A stretch of DNA of 64,000 bases from Nostoc sp. T09 (GTDB taxonomy: Bacteria > Cyanobacteriota > Cyanobacteriia > Cyanobacteriales > Nostocaceae). Where the stretch lies: positions 23,307 through 87,306 of the forward strand of contig NZ_MTAV01000055.1 in assembly GCF_002154695.1 (NCBI RefSeq), read 5' to 3'. Of the stretch, positions 54,444-63,793 are shown in pieces (within the stretch, counting starts at the first letter, position 1; every line of letters begins with the position of its first letter). The position numbers were made by a program, and so were the translations under genes. The notes below the pieces were generated by a model. It had not been told where the DNA came from. It saw only the letters and a program-made list of their open reading frames with translations, and ran no database searches.

Positions 54444-54605
54444 TGTAGTCAATCCTGTTTGTGTGTTCTCTAGAATAGCTGAATGTTAGCTAGGATGAAA
54501 TACTTATGTTATTTATCAGATATGGCAATCTCAGTTATCAATTAGCAGTTACTAATTATCTAACGTTCAACCCGTAATAACTGTTAACTGATAACTGTTA
54601 ACTGA

Positions 54606-54926
54606 TTACTGGTCTTTGCCAAATTGCAACTGATAAAGTGTATCTTCTTTTTCCGTTTCAATTTTTAAATCAGAAAGAGGTTTGGCTACACAAAGCAACA
54701 CATAGCCTTGTTTTTGTAATTCTGGACTAACGCCCATGCCATCAGTTTGATCGACAGATCCGGAGATAATTTTACCCGCGCAAGTTGTGCAAACACCTGC
54801 ATGACAAGAACTAGGTAATTCTAAACCAGCTTGATCGGCAACTGCTAAGATAGTTTCATTTTCAGGGACTTGTAAAGTGTGACTCTTGCCTTGATGCTGA
54901 AGTTCAACGTTGTAAGTTTTGGGCAT
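54606..54926 (-). CDS. [2Fe-2S] ferredoxin
   Basis: A 106-residue plant-type ferredoxin starting MPKTYNVELQHQGKSHTLQV. Cluster cysteines: CHAGVCTTC (three) and C in LLCVAKP. The YGKDQ-like C-terminus and basic-poor surface differ from PetF, so it probably serves another electron-transfer role. Start ATG 54926. Monocistronic, transcribed towards the heptamer repeat region. Confidence 0.93.
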   Translation of the reverse strand: MPKTYNVELQHQGKSHTLQVPENETILAVADQAGLELPSSCHAGVCTTCAGKIISGSVDQTDGMGVSPELQKQGYVLLCVAKPLSDLKIETEKEDTLYQLQFGKDQ

Positions 54927-55215
54927 ATACAATCATGAGTGTAACTTAACTAACAAAGGAAATATTTTATCTGATGAATAGACACACAACCAAGTCGATA
55001 AATACTAATTCAGGAATTATTTTCAAATAGATTTATTGGCAAAAGTAGCTATACAGTGATAATTATAAGTCCTGGCCAGACCAAAAACTTCAAGTAGGGA
55101 GACTCATTGTCTGTGGATACTGCCGATAAAGACTTGTGAGATTGAATTCTCCCGCAATATAGGAAGTGATTATAAACACTAAAACCATGTTTGGCTGAAT
55201 ATTTGGAGTGTAATA

Positions 55216-57846
55216 ATGTTGGAATCATATCGTCAACACGTTGTAGAAAGAGCCGAATTAGGAATTCCCCCCTTACCGCTAGATGCAAAGCAAACATCAG
55301 AATTGTGCGAATTACTGAAGAATCCGCCCAAGGGTGAAGAAGATACATTATTGCACTTATTGCGCGATCGCGTTCCCCCTGGTGTTGATAGCGCCGCGTA
55401 TGTGAAAGCTGGGTTTCTAACTGCGATCGCTAAAGGTGAAACTAAAAGCCCCTTAATTTCGCGTATCCAGGCAGTAGAATTACTAGGAACGATGGTAGGT
55501 GGCTACAATGTGCAATCTTTAATTGAATTGCTGCAATTTCCCACCACATCTGTTTCCGACTCTTCCGAAACACCCCTAGTTATGGGGGGACAAGGAAAGG
55601 AACCAATCGCCGCTTACGCCGCCAACGCTTTAAGCAAAATCCTGTTGGTGTATGATGCTTTTCATGATGTTTTGGAATTATCCAAAACCAATCCCTACGC
55701 CAAGCAAGTGATTAACTCTTGGGCGGAAGCTGAGTGGTTTACCGTTCGTCCCCAACTACCCAAAGAAATCACCGTTACAGTTTTCAAAGTTCCTGGTGAA
55801 ACGAATACCGACGACTTATCCCCTGCACAAAGTGCTACCACCCGCCCGGATATTCCTTTACATGCTTTAGTGATGCTAGAGTCACGGCAACCGGGAAGCT
55901 TAAAAACCATTGCCGAGTTAAAGAAAAAAGGGTATCCCGTCGCCTACGTCGGGGATGTCGTTGGTACAGGTTCTTCTCGTAAATCTGCCATCAACTCAGT
56001 ATTGTGGCACATGGGCAATGATATTCCCTTTGTTCCCAACAAGCGAGCTGGGGGATATATTTTAGGTAGTGCGATCGCGCCTATCTTCTTTAATACAGCT
56101 GAAGATGCCGGTGCTTTGCCAATTCAGTGTGATGTCACCCAACTAGAAACAGGTATGGTAATTACCATCCATCCCTACAAAGGCGAAATCACTAACGAAG
56201 CCGGCGAAGTTATTTCTGCCTTCACCCTCAAACCCGACACCATTCTCGATGAAGTCCGTGCAGGTGGACGCATCCCTCTGTTAATTGGGCGTACCCTCAC
56301 CGACAAAACCCGCCAAGCACTAGGTTTAGAACCCAGCACCTTATTTATCCGTCCCCAAGCACCTGAAGATACAGGTAAAGGCTACACCCTAGCACAGAAA
56401 ATGGTAGGGAAAGCTTGCGGTTTACCCGGTGTCCGTCCCGGTACATCTTGCGAACCCATCATGACTACCGTTGGTTCCCAAGATACCACAGGCCCCATGA
56501 CCCGCGACGAGTTAAAAGAACTCGCCTGTCTCGGTTTCAGTGCTGATTTAGTAATGCAGAGTTTCTGCCACACCGCAGCTTATCCCAAACCAGTTGATAT
56601 TAAAACTCACCACGATCTCCCCGACTTTTTTGCCCAACGTGGCGGCGTTGCCCTACGTCCTGGTGATGGTATCATCCACTCGTGGCTAAACCGGATGCTA
56701 CTACCTGACACCGTAGGAACTGGCGGCGACTCTCACACGCGCTTTCCTTTAGGTATTTCCTTCCCCGCAGGTTCTGGGTTAGTAGCCTTTGCCGCAGCTT
56801 TGGGTGTCATGCCTTTGGATATGCCAGAGTCAGTTTTGGTAAGATTCAAAGGAGAATTACAACCAGGCATTACCCTCAGAGATATTGTTAACGCCATTCC
56901 CTACGTAGCCATTCAAAAAGGATTGTTAACAGTAGAGAAAGAGAACAAGAAAAACGTCTTCTCTGGGCGGATTTTAGAAATGGAAGGCTTGCCCGATTTA
57001 AAAGTTGAACAAGCCTTTGAACTTACAGATGCATCAGCAGAACGTTCCTGTGCAGGTTGCACAATTAAACTGAGTACAGAAACAATTGCTGAATATCTGC
57101 GTTCTAATATCGCATTGTTAAAAAACATGATAGCCAGAGGCTACCATGATGAGCGTACTATTCTCCGCCGCATCGCCCAAATGGAAGAATGGTTAGCCAA
57201 TCCCGTATTACTTGAAGCTGATGCAGATGCAGAGTATGCAGAAATAATTGAAATTGATTTGAACGAAATCAAAGAACCAATTGTTGCTGCTCCCAATGAC
57301 CCCGATAATGTGAAATTATTATCGGAAGTTGCTAATGATCCAGTACAAGAAGTATTCGTTGGTTCTTGTATGACAAATATCGGTCATTATCGGGCAACAG
57401 CGAAAGTTTTGGAAGGCGCAGGTGAGGTAAAAACACGCCTGTGGATAGCACCCCCAACCCGCATGGATGAATACCAACTTAAAGAAGAAGGTGTATATAG
57501 CGTTTTTGGCGCTGCGGGTGCTAGGACAGAAATGCCAGGATGCAGTTTATGCATGGGTAATCAGGCGCGAGTTGCTGATGGCACAACTGTATTTTCTACC
57601 TCTACCCGTAACTTTAACAATCGCATGGGTAAAGGTGCAAGAGTGTATTTAGGTTCCGCAGAATTAGCCGCAGTTTGTGCCTTGTTAGGACGCATTCCCA
57701 CAGTAAAGGAATATCTTGATATTGTGGCGAAGAAGATTAATCCTTTTGCCGATAATTTATATCGCTATTTGAACTTCGATCAAATCGCCGGTTTTGAGGA
57801 TGAAGGGCGTGTGATTACTAAGGAGCAGCAGGCTTTGTTGGTATAG
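55216..57846 (+). CDS. acnB: Aconitate hydratase B
   Basis: A 876-residue TCA-cycle enzyme interconverting citrate and isocitrate. The AcnB-type order places a HEAT-like N-terminal domain (1-160) and swivelling domain (170-370) before the [4Fe-4S] core. Cluster cysteines are C718 (GSCMTNIGH), C776 and C779 (CSLCMGN). ATG 55216 has an AATA-rich leader and no strong Shine-Dalgarno. An imperfect hairpin at 57855-57875 follows the stop. Confidence 0.97.
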   Translation: MLESYRQHVVERAELGIPPLPLDAKQTSELCELLKNPPKGEEDTLLHLLRDRVPPGVDSAAYVKAGFLTAIAKGETKSPLISRIQAVELLGTMVGGYNVQSLIELLQFPTTSVSDSSETPLVMGGQGKEPIAAYAANALSKILLVYDAFHDVLELSKTNPYAKQVINSWAEAEWFTVRPQLPKEITVTVFKVPGETNTDDLSPAQSATTRPDIPLHALVMLESRQPGSLKTIAELKKKGYPVAYVGDVVGTGSSRKSAINSVLWHMGNDIPFVPNKRAGGYILGSAIAPIFFNTAEDAGALPIQCDVTQLETGMVITIHPYKGEITNEAGEVISAFTLKPDTILDEVRAGGRIPLLIGRTLTDKTRQALGLEPSTLFIRPQAPEDTGKGYTLAQKMVGKACGLPGVRPGTSCEPIMTTVGSQDTTGPMTRDELKELACLGFSADLVMQSFCHTAAYPKPVDIKTHHDLPDFFAQRGGVALRPGDGIIHSWLNRMLLPDTVGTGGDSHTRFPLGISFPAGSGLVAFAAALGVMPLDMPESVLVRFKGELQPGITLRDIVNAIPYVAIQKGLLTVEKENKKNVFSGRILEMEGLPDLKVEQAFELTDASAERSCAGCTIKLSTETIAEYLRSNIALLKNMIARGYHDERTILRRIAQMEEWLANPVLLEADADAEYAEIIEIDLNEIKEPIVAAPNDPDNVKLLSEVANDPVQEVFVGSCMTNIGHYRATAKVLEGAGEVKTRLWIAPPTRMDEYQLKEEGVYSVFGAAGARTEMPGCSLCMGNQARVADGTTVFSTSTRNFNNRMGKGARVYLGSAELAAVCALLGRIPTVKEYLDIVAKKINPFADNLYRYLNFDQIAGFEDEGRVITKEQQALLV

Positions 57847-57854
57847 TGTAATTA

Positions 57855-57875
57855 AGGTGGGTGTAATGCCCACCT
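57855..57875 (+). terminator. Hairpin after acnB
   Basis: AGGTGGG, seven-base loop, CCCACCT. It lies between acnB and xisH, only a few bases past the acnB stop; no T-run follows, so termination strength is uncertain. Confidence 0.45.
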
Positions 57876-57897
57876 GACTATTCTTAGCAGGGTGACA

Positions 57898-58314
57898 ATG
57901 CCAGCAAAAGATACCTACCATGATGGATTTAAAAACGCCTTAATTAAGGATGGTTGGACAATTACTCGCGATCCTTACACTATTACATACGAGGGTCTAA
58001 AGCTATTTGCCGATCTGTCAGGTAAAAAATTGTTTTCCGCACAAAAAGCAGAAGCTAATATAGTAGTTGAAATTAAGAGTTTTCTGGGTCTTTCTCCAAT
58101 TCATGAATTTCAATGTGCTTTAGGTCAATATATTTTATACCGTACACTTTTATCTGTGATTAATCCTCAGCAAAATGTTTATTTGGGGATTGAACAAGAA
58201 ATTTATGAAACTTTTTTTCAGCAACCAGGTATAAAACTGGTTATCGAACAATATCAAATCTTGCTGATTGTTATTAACATTGATCGAGAGGAAATTGTGC
58301 AATGGATAAATTAA
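57898..58314 (+). CDS. xisH: XisH-like protein
   Basis: A 138-residue protein of the XisH family (fdxN element excision controlling factor in Anabaena). It has an N-terminal KDTYHDGFKNALIKDGWTIT and the E-x-K of a PD-(D/E)xK nuclease-like fold in VVEIKSFLG. The start is ATG at 57898, a few codons into an earlier in-frame GTG. Paralogs are common in filamentous cyanobacteria and most are not linked to an excisable element; none is visible here. Its last 13 bases overlap xisI. Confidence 0.93.
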   Translation: MPAKDTYHDGFKNALIKDGWTITRDPYTITYEGLKLFADLSGKKLFSAQKAEANIVVEIKSFLGLSPIHEFQCALGQYILYRTLLSVINPQQNVYLGIEQEIYETFFQQPGIKLVIEQYQILLIVINIDREEIVQWIN

Positions 58315-58646
58315 ATCATTACCGTTCAATCATCAAAAAAATATTAACTGAATACGATCAACTAGCAGGACAAACTCCTAATATCTCTGGAGTTGATACT
58401 GTGTTAGCTTTTGATGAAGAAAGAGATCAATATCTGTGGTTTGATGTTGGTTGGAAAGAAAGAAAACGAGTTAAAGCAATTTCTGTTTATGTTCGCTTCA
58501 AAAATGAGAAAATTTATATTGAGGAAGATTGGACAGAAGAAGGAATTGCTACTGAGTTATTAAAAGAAGGTGTACCGAAAGAAGATATTGTTTTAGCTTT
58601 TCATGCTCCAGAAACTCGTAAATTGACTGAGTTTGCTGTTACTTGA
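58302..58646 (+). CDS. xisI: XisI-like protein
   Basis: A 114-residue partner of XisH, beginning MDKLNHYRSIIKKILTEYDQL and with the family-typical YLWFDVGWKERKRV and VYVRFKNEKIYIEEDWTEEG. The overlap with xisH and fixed order match all known pairs. The two proteins probably work as a complex, perhaps as an antagonistic pair; their biochemical role is not established. Confidence 0.93.
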   Translation: MDKLNHYRSIIKKILTEYDQLAGQTPNISGVDTVLAFDEERDQYLWFDVGWKERKRVKAISVYVRFKNEKIYIEEDWTEEGIATELLKEGVPKEDIVLAFHAPETRKLTEFAVT

Positions 58647-58676
58647 GTAGTTTATAAATAGTAGTAGTTATAGTAT

Positions 58677-58693
58677 AGTGGGCAATGCCCACT
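58677..58693 (+). terminator. Intrinsic terminator after xisI
   Basis: AGTGGGC, AAT, GCCCACT followed by TAATTTTTATTTG: a short strong stem with a T-rich tail, ending the xisHI message. Confidence 0.75.
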
Positions 58694-58767
58694 TAATTTT
58701 TATTTGTTTAAATCCAATACATAATTTTTGGATTTAACTGACTTAAAATCGAATCTATAAATTTATT

Positions 58768-59820
58768 TTAATTGATTCTTTTTAGCCATGTTTGTAATGC
58801 TTGATTAATGATATGATTAATGTCTTCACCAAATATTTCTTCTTTTGACCATTCACCATTGCCTACAGGAACACAATAAAAACTGCGATTATTTTCTGTA
58901 ACAATACCATAATTTCTATCATTATTTATTGTAACAGTATACAAACGGCGATAGAAGTTTGTCCAAATTATACTTCCTTCTTTTACAGGAGCATATCGTC
59001 AATATGTTAGATACTCTTGCGCTGTATCAATTTGCATTCTAGCAATAGTTTTATTTTGGCGATTGGGAATAATTAGCCAGAGAAATAATATTATCTTCTT
59101 CGCTTTTCGCTCAAAACATAACTCTGCACACTGCCTAATTTTTTCTTTACCATATTTACTTGCATATATAATACTTTTATTAAGTACTATTTCTTCTAAC
59201 CTACAGTCAAAGCTTAAGATTTGATGTCTGATTTTTGTGAGGTTTTCTATTTCTGTGTTTGTTAAAGAACCTAACCAATCTAATAATAGTCTTGGTGGAT
59301 CAGGAATATTATCATTTACTTGATTTTGTAAATTAACTTCTTGATAATTAATTCTGGCAATATTTGTTTTTAATTGCTGATGAACATGAGATAAATTAAA
59401 ATAAAATTCATTAGATTGATATTTAATACAAAAAGTAAATAAATTAAATTTCAACTTGCTATATTTTTTATCAATTAAGTTATGACGATGAAAGCTTGGA
59501 CATATAGCTATCAAACGAATTTCTTCATCATAATTAATAATATCTTTAAAAGGTTGTTTCTCTAATAAATTTTCATAATAGCGTGTGAGTTGATTAATTA
59601 CATATCTATCTTCTGTATTTTTGAGTTCAATAATAGCTAGTTGATTCTTTTTTCCTATTGCTAAAATGTCACAAATTTCTCCTTTTATCGACAATTGGCG
59701 CTTTAAGGGCTTTAGTCCAAATATTTCTTCTAAATTATCCCAAACAAAGGTTTCTAATTCAGACTCATCAATAAATTTCCACCCTTGATCTGTTTTGCGT
59801 AATGCTACATTTTGTGCCAT
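58768..59820 (-). pseudogene. NucS/PD-(D/E)xK-type nuclease gene split by an in-frame stop
   Basis: The first 273 codons (59820 to 59002) encode a soluble protein with a nuclease-like signature: GEICDILAIGKKNQLAIIEL K, Asp and the E-x-K of the PD-(D/E)xK fold (residues about 45-66). It resembles DUF91/NucS endonucleases. TGA at 59001-58999 ends it, but the frame then reads on without interruption for a further 76 codons (RYAPVKEGSIIWTNFYRRL... to ...LQTWLKRIN), stopping at TAA 58770-58768. That tail has clear coding composition and looks like the natural C-terminus. Either a nonsense mutation, a base-call error, or readthrough is involved. Confidence 0.7.
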
Positions 59821-60077
59821 AGTATTTTCCCAAATATCTCAGTAATAATCCGGAAACAGGAATTTGCTTTTGAAACTTCAGTGAGGCTAAAAAGCAAATT
59901 CTATAAGGCTTCAGTCTGCTTCTGAACAAAAAACTAGATATAGTTTTATATTTAATTTATACTCAAAATTATCTGATGTCCTTATTTTGGATAAGTGAAG
60001 GCGGTGAACTGCGATCGCACTCTTCATTACCAAATGCGATCACGCCTTATTTTTTCAGTAGCTTAACTAGTTCGCAA

Positions 60078-60320
60078 CTAGGGTTGCTTATCCTCTTCTA
60101 AATCTTCCCAGAATAGTCTGACAAACACCTCAGCAGCAGCAGGCTCAATTTCTTGAAGCGCCTTGCGAATTTTCACGACTGTATCACCTGGTGGATCTGC
60201 AATTTCATTTACCCAGCCAAAAACACTAGAACGATTGACTCCCATCACTACAGCCAATCGATTTTGGGTAATGTCATAAATTTCTAGTACCCGTTTGAGA
60301 GCTTTTCCTGCTTTTCCCAT
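60078..60320 (-). CDS. XRE-type transcription regulator
   Basis: An 80-residue Cro/CI-type HTH protein: LKRVLEIYDITQNRLAVVMGV then NRSSVFGWVNE, with the HTH about residues 15-40. The C-terminal half is acidic. It is divergent from the small gene at 60430; the 110 bases between carry two TGTTCG-CGAACA palindromes that it probably binds. It may control the accessory genes on both sides. Confidence 0.88.
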   Translation of the reverse strand: MGKAGKALKRVLEIYDITQNRLAVVMGVNRSSVFGWVNEIADPPGDTVVKIRKALQEIEPAAAEVFVRLFWEDLEEDKQP

Positions 60321-60356
60321 GCCTCCGATTTTGTCAGAGGCTTATAACTAAGTAAA

Positions 60357-60410
60357 TGTTCGGAATTACGAACAAAATGCTAAAGTGATTATGTTCGTGA
60401 TTCCGAACAT
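60357..60410. promoter_or_regulatory. Two TGTTCG-N6-CGAACA operators
   Basis: 60357-60374: TGTTCGGAATTACGAACA. 60391-60410: ATGTTCG, TGATTC, CGAACAT. The centres are 35 bases apart in the divergent control region of the XRE gene (minus) and the 60430 gene (plus). Confidence 0.85.
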
Positions 60411-60429
60411 AATTTTTAGGTTAACTCTA

Positions 60430-60642
60430 ATGAACAAAAGCTCTCTACCTTCCATGCAACCAGATCCAGATCGAGAACCAGTTAGTTTCCTCGTCATTGG
60501 TTCGCGGCAGACTGTTACCAGTACTATTCACACGCTTTATAAAATGGGTTTTGCTGAGATTAGCGAGTGGAGTCCACTTTTAGCGGCTTCTGAACCAGGC
60601 AAAGTCATGAAGATTTTAACCAGAAGCGTTCCAACAAGCTGA
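60430..60642 (+). CDS. Small conserved hypothetical protein
   Basis: A 70-residue protein from ATG at 60430 (in-frame codons upstream read into the operator and are ignored). SFLVIGSRQTVTSTIHTLYK followed by MGFAEISEWSPLL is a sequence type that recurs in many cyanobacterial genomes, always as a hypothetical protein. A promoter controlled by the paired operators is likely. Function unknown. Confidence 0.72.
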   Translation: MNKSSLPSMQPDPDREPVSFLVIGSRQTVTSTIHTLYKMGFAEISEWSPLLAASEPGKVMKILTRSVPTS

Positions 60643-60779
60643 TCATTATCTTTGCAATTGTATTGCGATCGCACTTGGGAATTAAGAGTGCGATCACCTT
60701 AAACTATATACAGTCCAAAATTAATGCCACAAATGCCTTTACTGCATCGTAGACATTTATAGTTGGTTGTAAAGTTCTA

Positions 60780-61181
60780 TTATTCAATCTCCCAATCTTC
60801 TATTTTTAACCCTTCAACTCTGACAAATTCTTTAGTATTATGAGTCACTAAAATTAAATCATGAGATAGCGCAATTGAAGCAATTAATAAATCATTATAA
60901 CCAATAGGATTACCAGCATTAGCCAATTGAGCGCGAATCCTACCTGCATTTAACGCTGAAATATCATCTAAAGGTAAAGAAATAAATACTTCCAAAAATC
61001 GCTTTACTTTTGCCCATACTTGATCGGGATTATCACTCCTCATCGCTCCATAAAACAACTCTAGTTTCACAACTGAACAAACCGCAATATCTTCTAAATC
61101 ATAATTTTCAAGCTTCCGGCGAATAATCGAATCTTCATTGAGATATTTAATACATACGTTTGTATCTAGCAAATATTTCAT
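60780..61181 (-). CDS. vapC: VapC-type PIN toxin
   Basis: A 133-residue PIN ribonuclease: YLLDTNVCIKYL (Asp), VVKLELFYGAM (Glu), IGYNDLLIASIAL (Asp). Expected to cleave RNA when freed from its antitoxin. The start overlaps the antitoxin stop by four bases (ATGA) at 61178-61181. Together with the 42529 gene this gives two intact VapBC pairs in the window. Confidence 0.92.
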   Translation of the reverse strand: MKYLLDTNVCIKYLNEDSIIRRKLENYDLEDIAVCSVVKLELFYGAMRSDNPDQVWAKVKRFLEVFISLPLDDISALNAGRIRAQLANAGNPIGYNDLLIASIALSHDLILVTHNTKEFVRVEGLKIEDWEIE

Positions 61182-61438
61182 GACAATTTAAAGTCTTCTA
61201 AATCATCAAAAACACCTTCGGAATCTATCACTAAAGGAGTATCTTTCAAACAGCCAGAAGTTTCTTCAAAAAAATTAGCAGGCCAACCTTTTCCTTTAGG
61301 TTGATTCTCCGGCTGAGAATCAGTAACGGGTTGTAAAATTACAGTAATAGTTAAATCAACATTAGTGACATCTACAGGAATATCTAAATGTAATATTCCA
61401 TCTTGTCCAACATGAGAGTTCAAAGTTATTTGTTGCAT
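61178..61438 (-). CDS. vapB: VapB-type antitoxin
   Basis: An 86-residue acidic protein. The N-terminal part (ITLNSHVGQDGILHLDIPVD) looks like a dimerising strand-rich DNA-binding domain, and the C-terminal FEETSGCLKDTPLVIDSEGV resembles toxin-wrapping tails (LxDxPL pattern). It precedes and overlaps vapC. Probably autorepresses the pair. Confidence 0.85.
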   Translation of the reverse strand: MQQITLNSHVGQDGILHLDIPVDVTNVDLTITVILQPVTDSQPENQPKGKGWPANFFEETSGCLKDTPLVIDSEGVFDDLEDFKLS

Positions 61439-61532
61439 AGCATTTAATTAGGTTAAATAGAAAATTTTCTACTACCAGATAGCTGATTATATTTTATATA
61501 TAAATAATTGTAGTTAGGAAAAGTATCAGGAA

Positions 61533-61564
61533 AATCAATGCTTGCTCAAGACACGTAGCTCTAA
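61533..61564. repeat. Fragmentary copy of the 62026 gene 3' end
   Basis: Bases 61533-61564 match 62219-62250 (last codons and trailer of the XRE gene at 62026) with three differences in 32 bases. The shared core is AATCAATGCTTGCTCAAGA and then TAGCT. It suggests that a second XRE copy once lay in this 186-base gap. Confidence 0.7.
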
Positions 61565-61624
61565 CACACCTTCTACTTATTTTGCGATCGCACTCTCACC
61601 CCAAAAAATGCGATCGCAATTCCT

Positions 61625-61876
61625 CTAAATCACCGCTTCCTCACGCTGGGAATCAAAAACTACCGCAAAGTTAGCGTCAGGGATAAGTTGGCGTAAACGT
61701 TGCAAATGACCTTCTGCATCAGATCGAGTGCGAAATCTCGCAACAGTTACCCGTTGCATATCTGGAAGTAGACGAGTAATAGCCCAAGGATTCAAGCGTT
61801 CTTTGTAAGCAATCGTCTGAGTCTCTGACGATAAATCGTTGTATTCGTTGTTTTGTGGCATGATTAATTTATCCAT
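61625..61876 (-). CDS. Small hypothetical protein
   Basis: An 83-residue protein with the segment MQRVTVARFRTRSDAEGHLQ then RLRQLIPDANFAVVFDS, an alpha/beta pattern with a periodic hydrophobic core. I cannot name a family; sporulation-related-repeat-like folds look similar. ATG at 61876. It is upstream-adjacent to the VapBC pair but transcribed separately. Confidence 0.55.
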   Translation of the reverse strand: MDKLIMPQNNEYNDLSSETQTIAYKERLNPWAITRLLPDMQRVTVARFRTRSDAEGHLQRLRQLIPDANFAVVFDSQREEAVI

Positions 61877-62025
61877 AAAAAGTTTAGTGAAGGGCGTTAG
61901 GGAGTCTCTTGCCGGGGATGCACTAACGCCTCTTCAATGAAGATTAAAGTGCAAACGGTTATATACTGTCAATATTTAACGCTAAAAGTTAACGATAAAA
62001 AGTTATATCAAAGGTCTAGTCAGCT

Positions 62026-62244
62026 ATGGATTTGAGAGCCTTGAGAGAACGTGCAGGGCTGAGAGTCTTTGACGTAGCTAAAGAACTAGACTGCGCGGAA
62101 TCTTCAATTCGCAACTGGGAAAAGGGGAGAACAACGCCGAAAATGGAAGTATGGCAAGTATTCCGCCTGCGAGATTTGTATCAATGCACAGAAGAAGAGT
62201 TAGTACAAGCAGCGAAAGAATCAATGCTTGCTCAAGATACATAG
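62026..62244 (+). CDS. XRE-type transcription regulator, short
   Basis: A 72-residue HTH protein, ALRERAGLRVFDVAKELDC then AESSIRNWEKGRTTPKMEVW, giving a compact Cro-type HTH domain, residues 3-60. Direct repeats of TTAACG followed by TAAAAG precede the start by about 30-50 bases and may be its operators. The 3' end matches a fragment at 61533. Confidence 0.85.
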   Translation: MDLRALRERAGLRVFDVAKELDCAESSIRNWEKGRTTPKMEVWQVFRLRDLYQCTEEELVQAAKESMLAQDT

Positions 62245-62453
62245 CTTTAACTTACTCCCTGTTTTTGGTAGAAGCAGGTTTAGTCAAGAGCAATTCAGGC
62301 GATCGCACTCTTCAATTCCCAAAGTGCGATCGCGTTGGATTTTTTATGAAAGCTGAAATTATCGTGATAAAAATTACTGAATTGCCCCATTGAACAAGTC
62401 AGCTTAACCCGTGTTATCTAAAAGGCAATGCCTACATTGCCCCATCCGCAGAC

Positions 62454-63287
62454 TTAGACACCATGCTGCTTAAACCAAGCTTGCAGACGTTTCCAACCAT
62501 CATCAGCTTCTTTCTCGCGGTAAGAGGGGCGATAATCAGCAAAAAAGGCATGGGGTGCATTGGGATAAAGGATAATTTCAGATTTACTGCTGCTGGACTT
62601 TAAGCGATCGCGCATTTGCTCTACTGTATCTAAGGTAATGCCAGTATCCTTACCGCCGTAGAGTCCGAGTACAGGTACTTTCAGCGTCGAGGCAATATCT
62701 ACTGGATGCTTAGGTGTGAGTTCGGTAGCATCACCCACCAGTCGTCCATACCACGCCACACCCGCTTTTACTTTGGGATTGTGTGCAGCGTACAGCCAAG
62801 TAATTCGACCACCCCAGCAGAAACCTGTAATTCCTAACCTATTGGCATTTCCCTTGGCAGACTTGACAGCCCAAGCTACAGTGGCATCAAGGTCAGATAG
62901 TACCTGAGCATCTGGTACTTTCGCAACAATTGGGCGAATTTCGTCAATGCTGCTTAACTTAGAGACATCACCCTGACGTGCAAATAATTCTGGTGCGATC
63001 GCTAAATATCCCAACTTGGCAAAGCGACGGGCGACATCCTGAATATGCTCGTGTACACCAAAGATTTCGTGGAGTACTAGCACAATCGGGAAATTCTTAC
63101 CTGTAGCAGGCTGCGCTCTATAAGCTGGAATTTCACCATCTTGAACGGGTATTTTCACCGCACCCGCGACCAATCCTTTGGTATCAGTGGTGATGACTTT
63201 CGCAGTAACAGGCTGCACTGCTAGAGCAAAACCTGTTGCAAGGGTAGCAGTTGCGATAAAGTTGCGGCGTGTTATCTCTTTCATCAT
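62454..63287 (-). CDS. Dienelactone hydrolase family protein with TAT signal
   Basis: A 277-residue alpha/beta hydrolase. The start at ATG 63287 (or 63284) places a twin-arginine signal at the N-terminus: [20 protein letters not shown]. The nucleophile is the cysteine in [10 protein letters not shown], with the Asp in YGGKDTGI and the His in APHAFF, the dienelactone hydrolase triad. It is therefore exported folded to the periplasm, where it may hydrolyse lactones or esters. A longer frame to 63362 is not supported by the signal. Confidence 0.88.
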   Translation of the reverse strand: MMKEITRRNFIATATLATGFALAVQPVTAKVITTDTKGLVAGAVKIPVQDGEIPAYRAQPATGKNFPIVLVLHEIFGVHEHIQDVARRFAKLGYLAIAPELFARQGDVSKLSSIDEIRPIVAKVPDAQVLSDLDATVAWAVKSAKGNANRLGITGFCWGGRITWLYAAHNPKVKAGVAWYGRLVGDATELTPKHPVDIASTLKVPVLGLYGGKDTGITLDTVEQMRDRLKSSSSKSEIILYPNAPHAFFADYRPSYREKEADDGWKRLQAWFKQHGV

Positions 63288-63362
63288 CTTTATGCCTTGA
63301 GCTATCCTAGTTGAATTTTTTTTCAGAATATCGTCTACTTCAGTCAGCAATAGACAGTTCAA

Positions 63363-63650
63363 ATTATTAGATAACGCAAATGATCAATATCTTTAGTTAT
63401 TCTAATAATTAGTTTTATATAATTTTAACTGCTCGTATATTTTATTGTCTAAAAACTTGAATTTTACTTATGACCGTGTAGTATGTCCGCAAAATGTCGT
63501 TCTAGAAATTGAGCACGCCTAGAATTAGTTCCTTCATAATCTAATCCTCTCAAAAACTTTCTATAGCGGTAATTTCAACATTTGTGTATGTGGGATAGGT
63601 TCAAAGCTCAATTATAAATTTGCTCAGATTTCCACTTCAATTACAGATGA
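63363..63650. other. Noncoding AT-rich region upstream of psbA
   Basis: Divergent upstream region of the hydrolase (minus) and psbA (plus). No gene or repeat seen here; the psbA control elements lie further right. Confidence 0.4.
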
Positions 63651-63654
63651 GTAG

Positions 63655-63732
63655 TTATAAGTTGAACTTATAAATCAGTTAAGTAAACTTTACGTAAAAC
63701 TTCTTTACAATGCTTTACATAACCTCTAAGAT
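63655..63732 (+). promoter_or_regulatory. psbA promoter and upstream palindrome
   Basis: -35 box TTTACA at 63704-63709, 17-base spacer, -10 box TAAGAT at 63727-63732. The palindrome TTATAAGTT-G-AACTTATAA at 63655-63673 lies 30-50 bases above the -35 and could bind a regulator or enhance transcription. The leader to the ATG is then about 55 bases, with no clear Shine-Dalgarno. Confidence 0.65.
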
Positions 63733-63793
63733 AAAAAACATCATAAGTAATTATTCCTGCGTACACAAATAACGCAATCGCAATCATAAAACC

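Noticed and set aside
57898..58646. fdxN-type excision element
   Set aside because: No direct repeats, XisF-type recombinase or fdxN/nif gene is present in the window.
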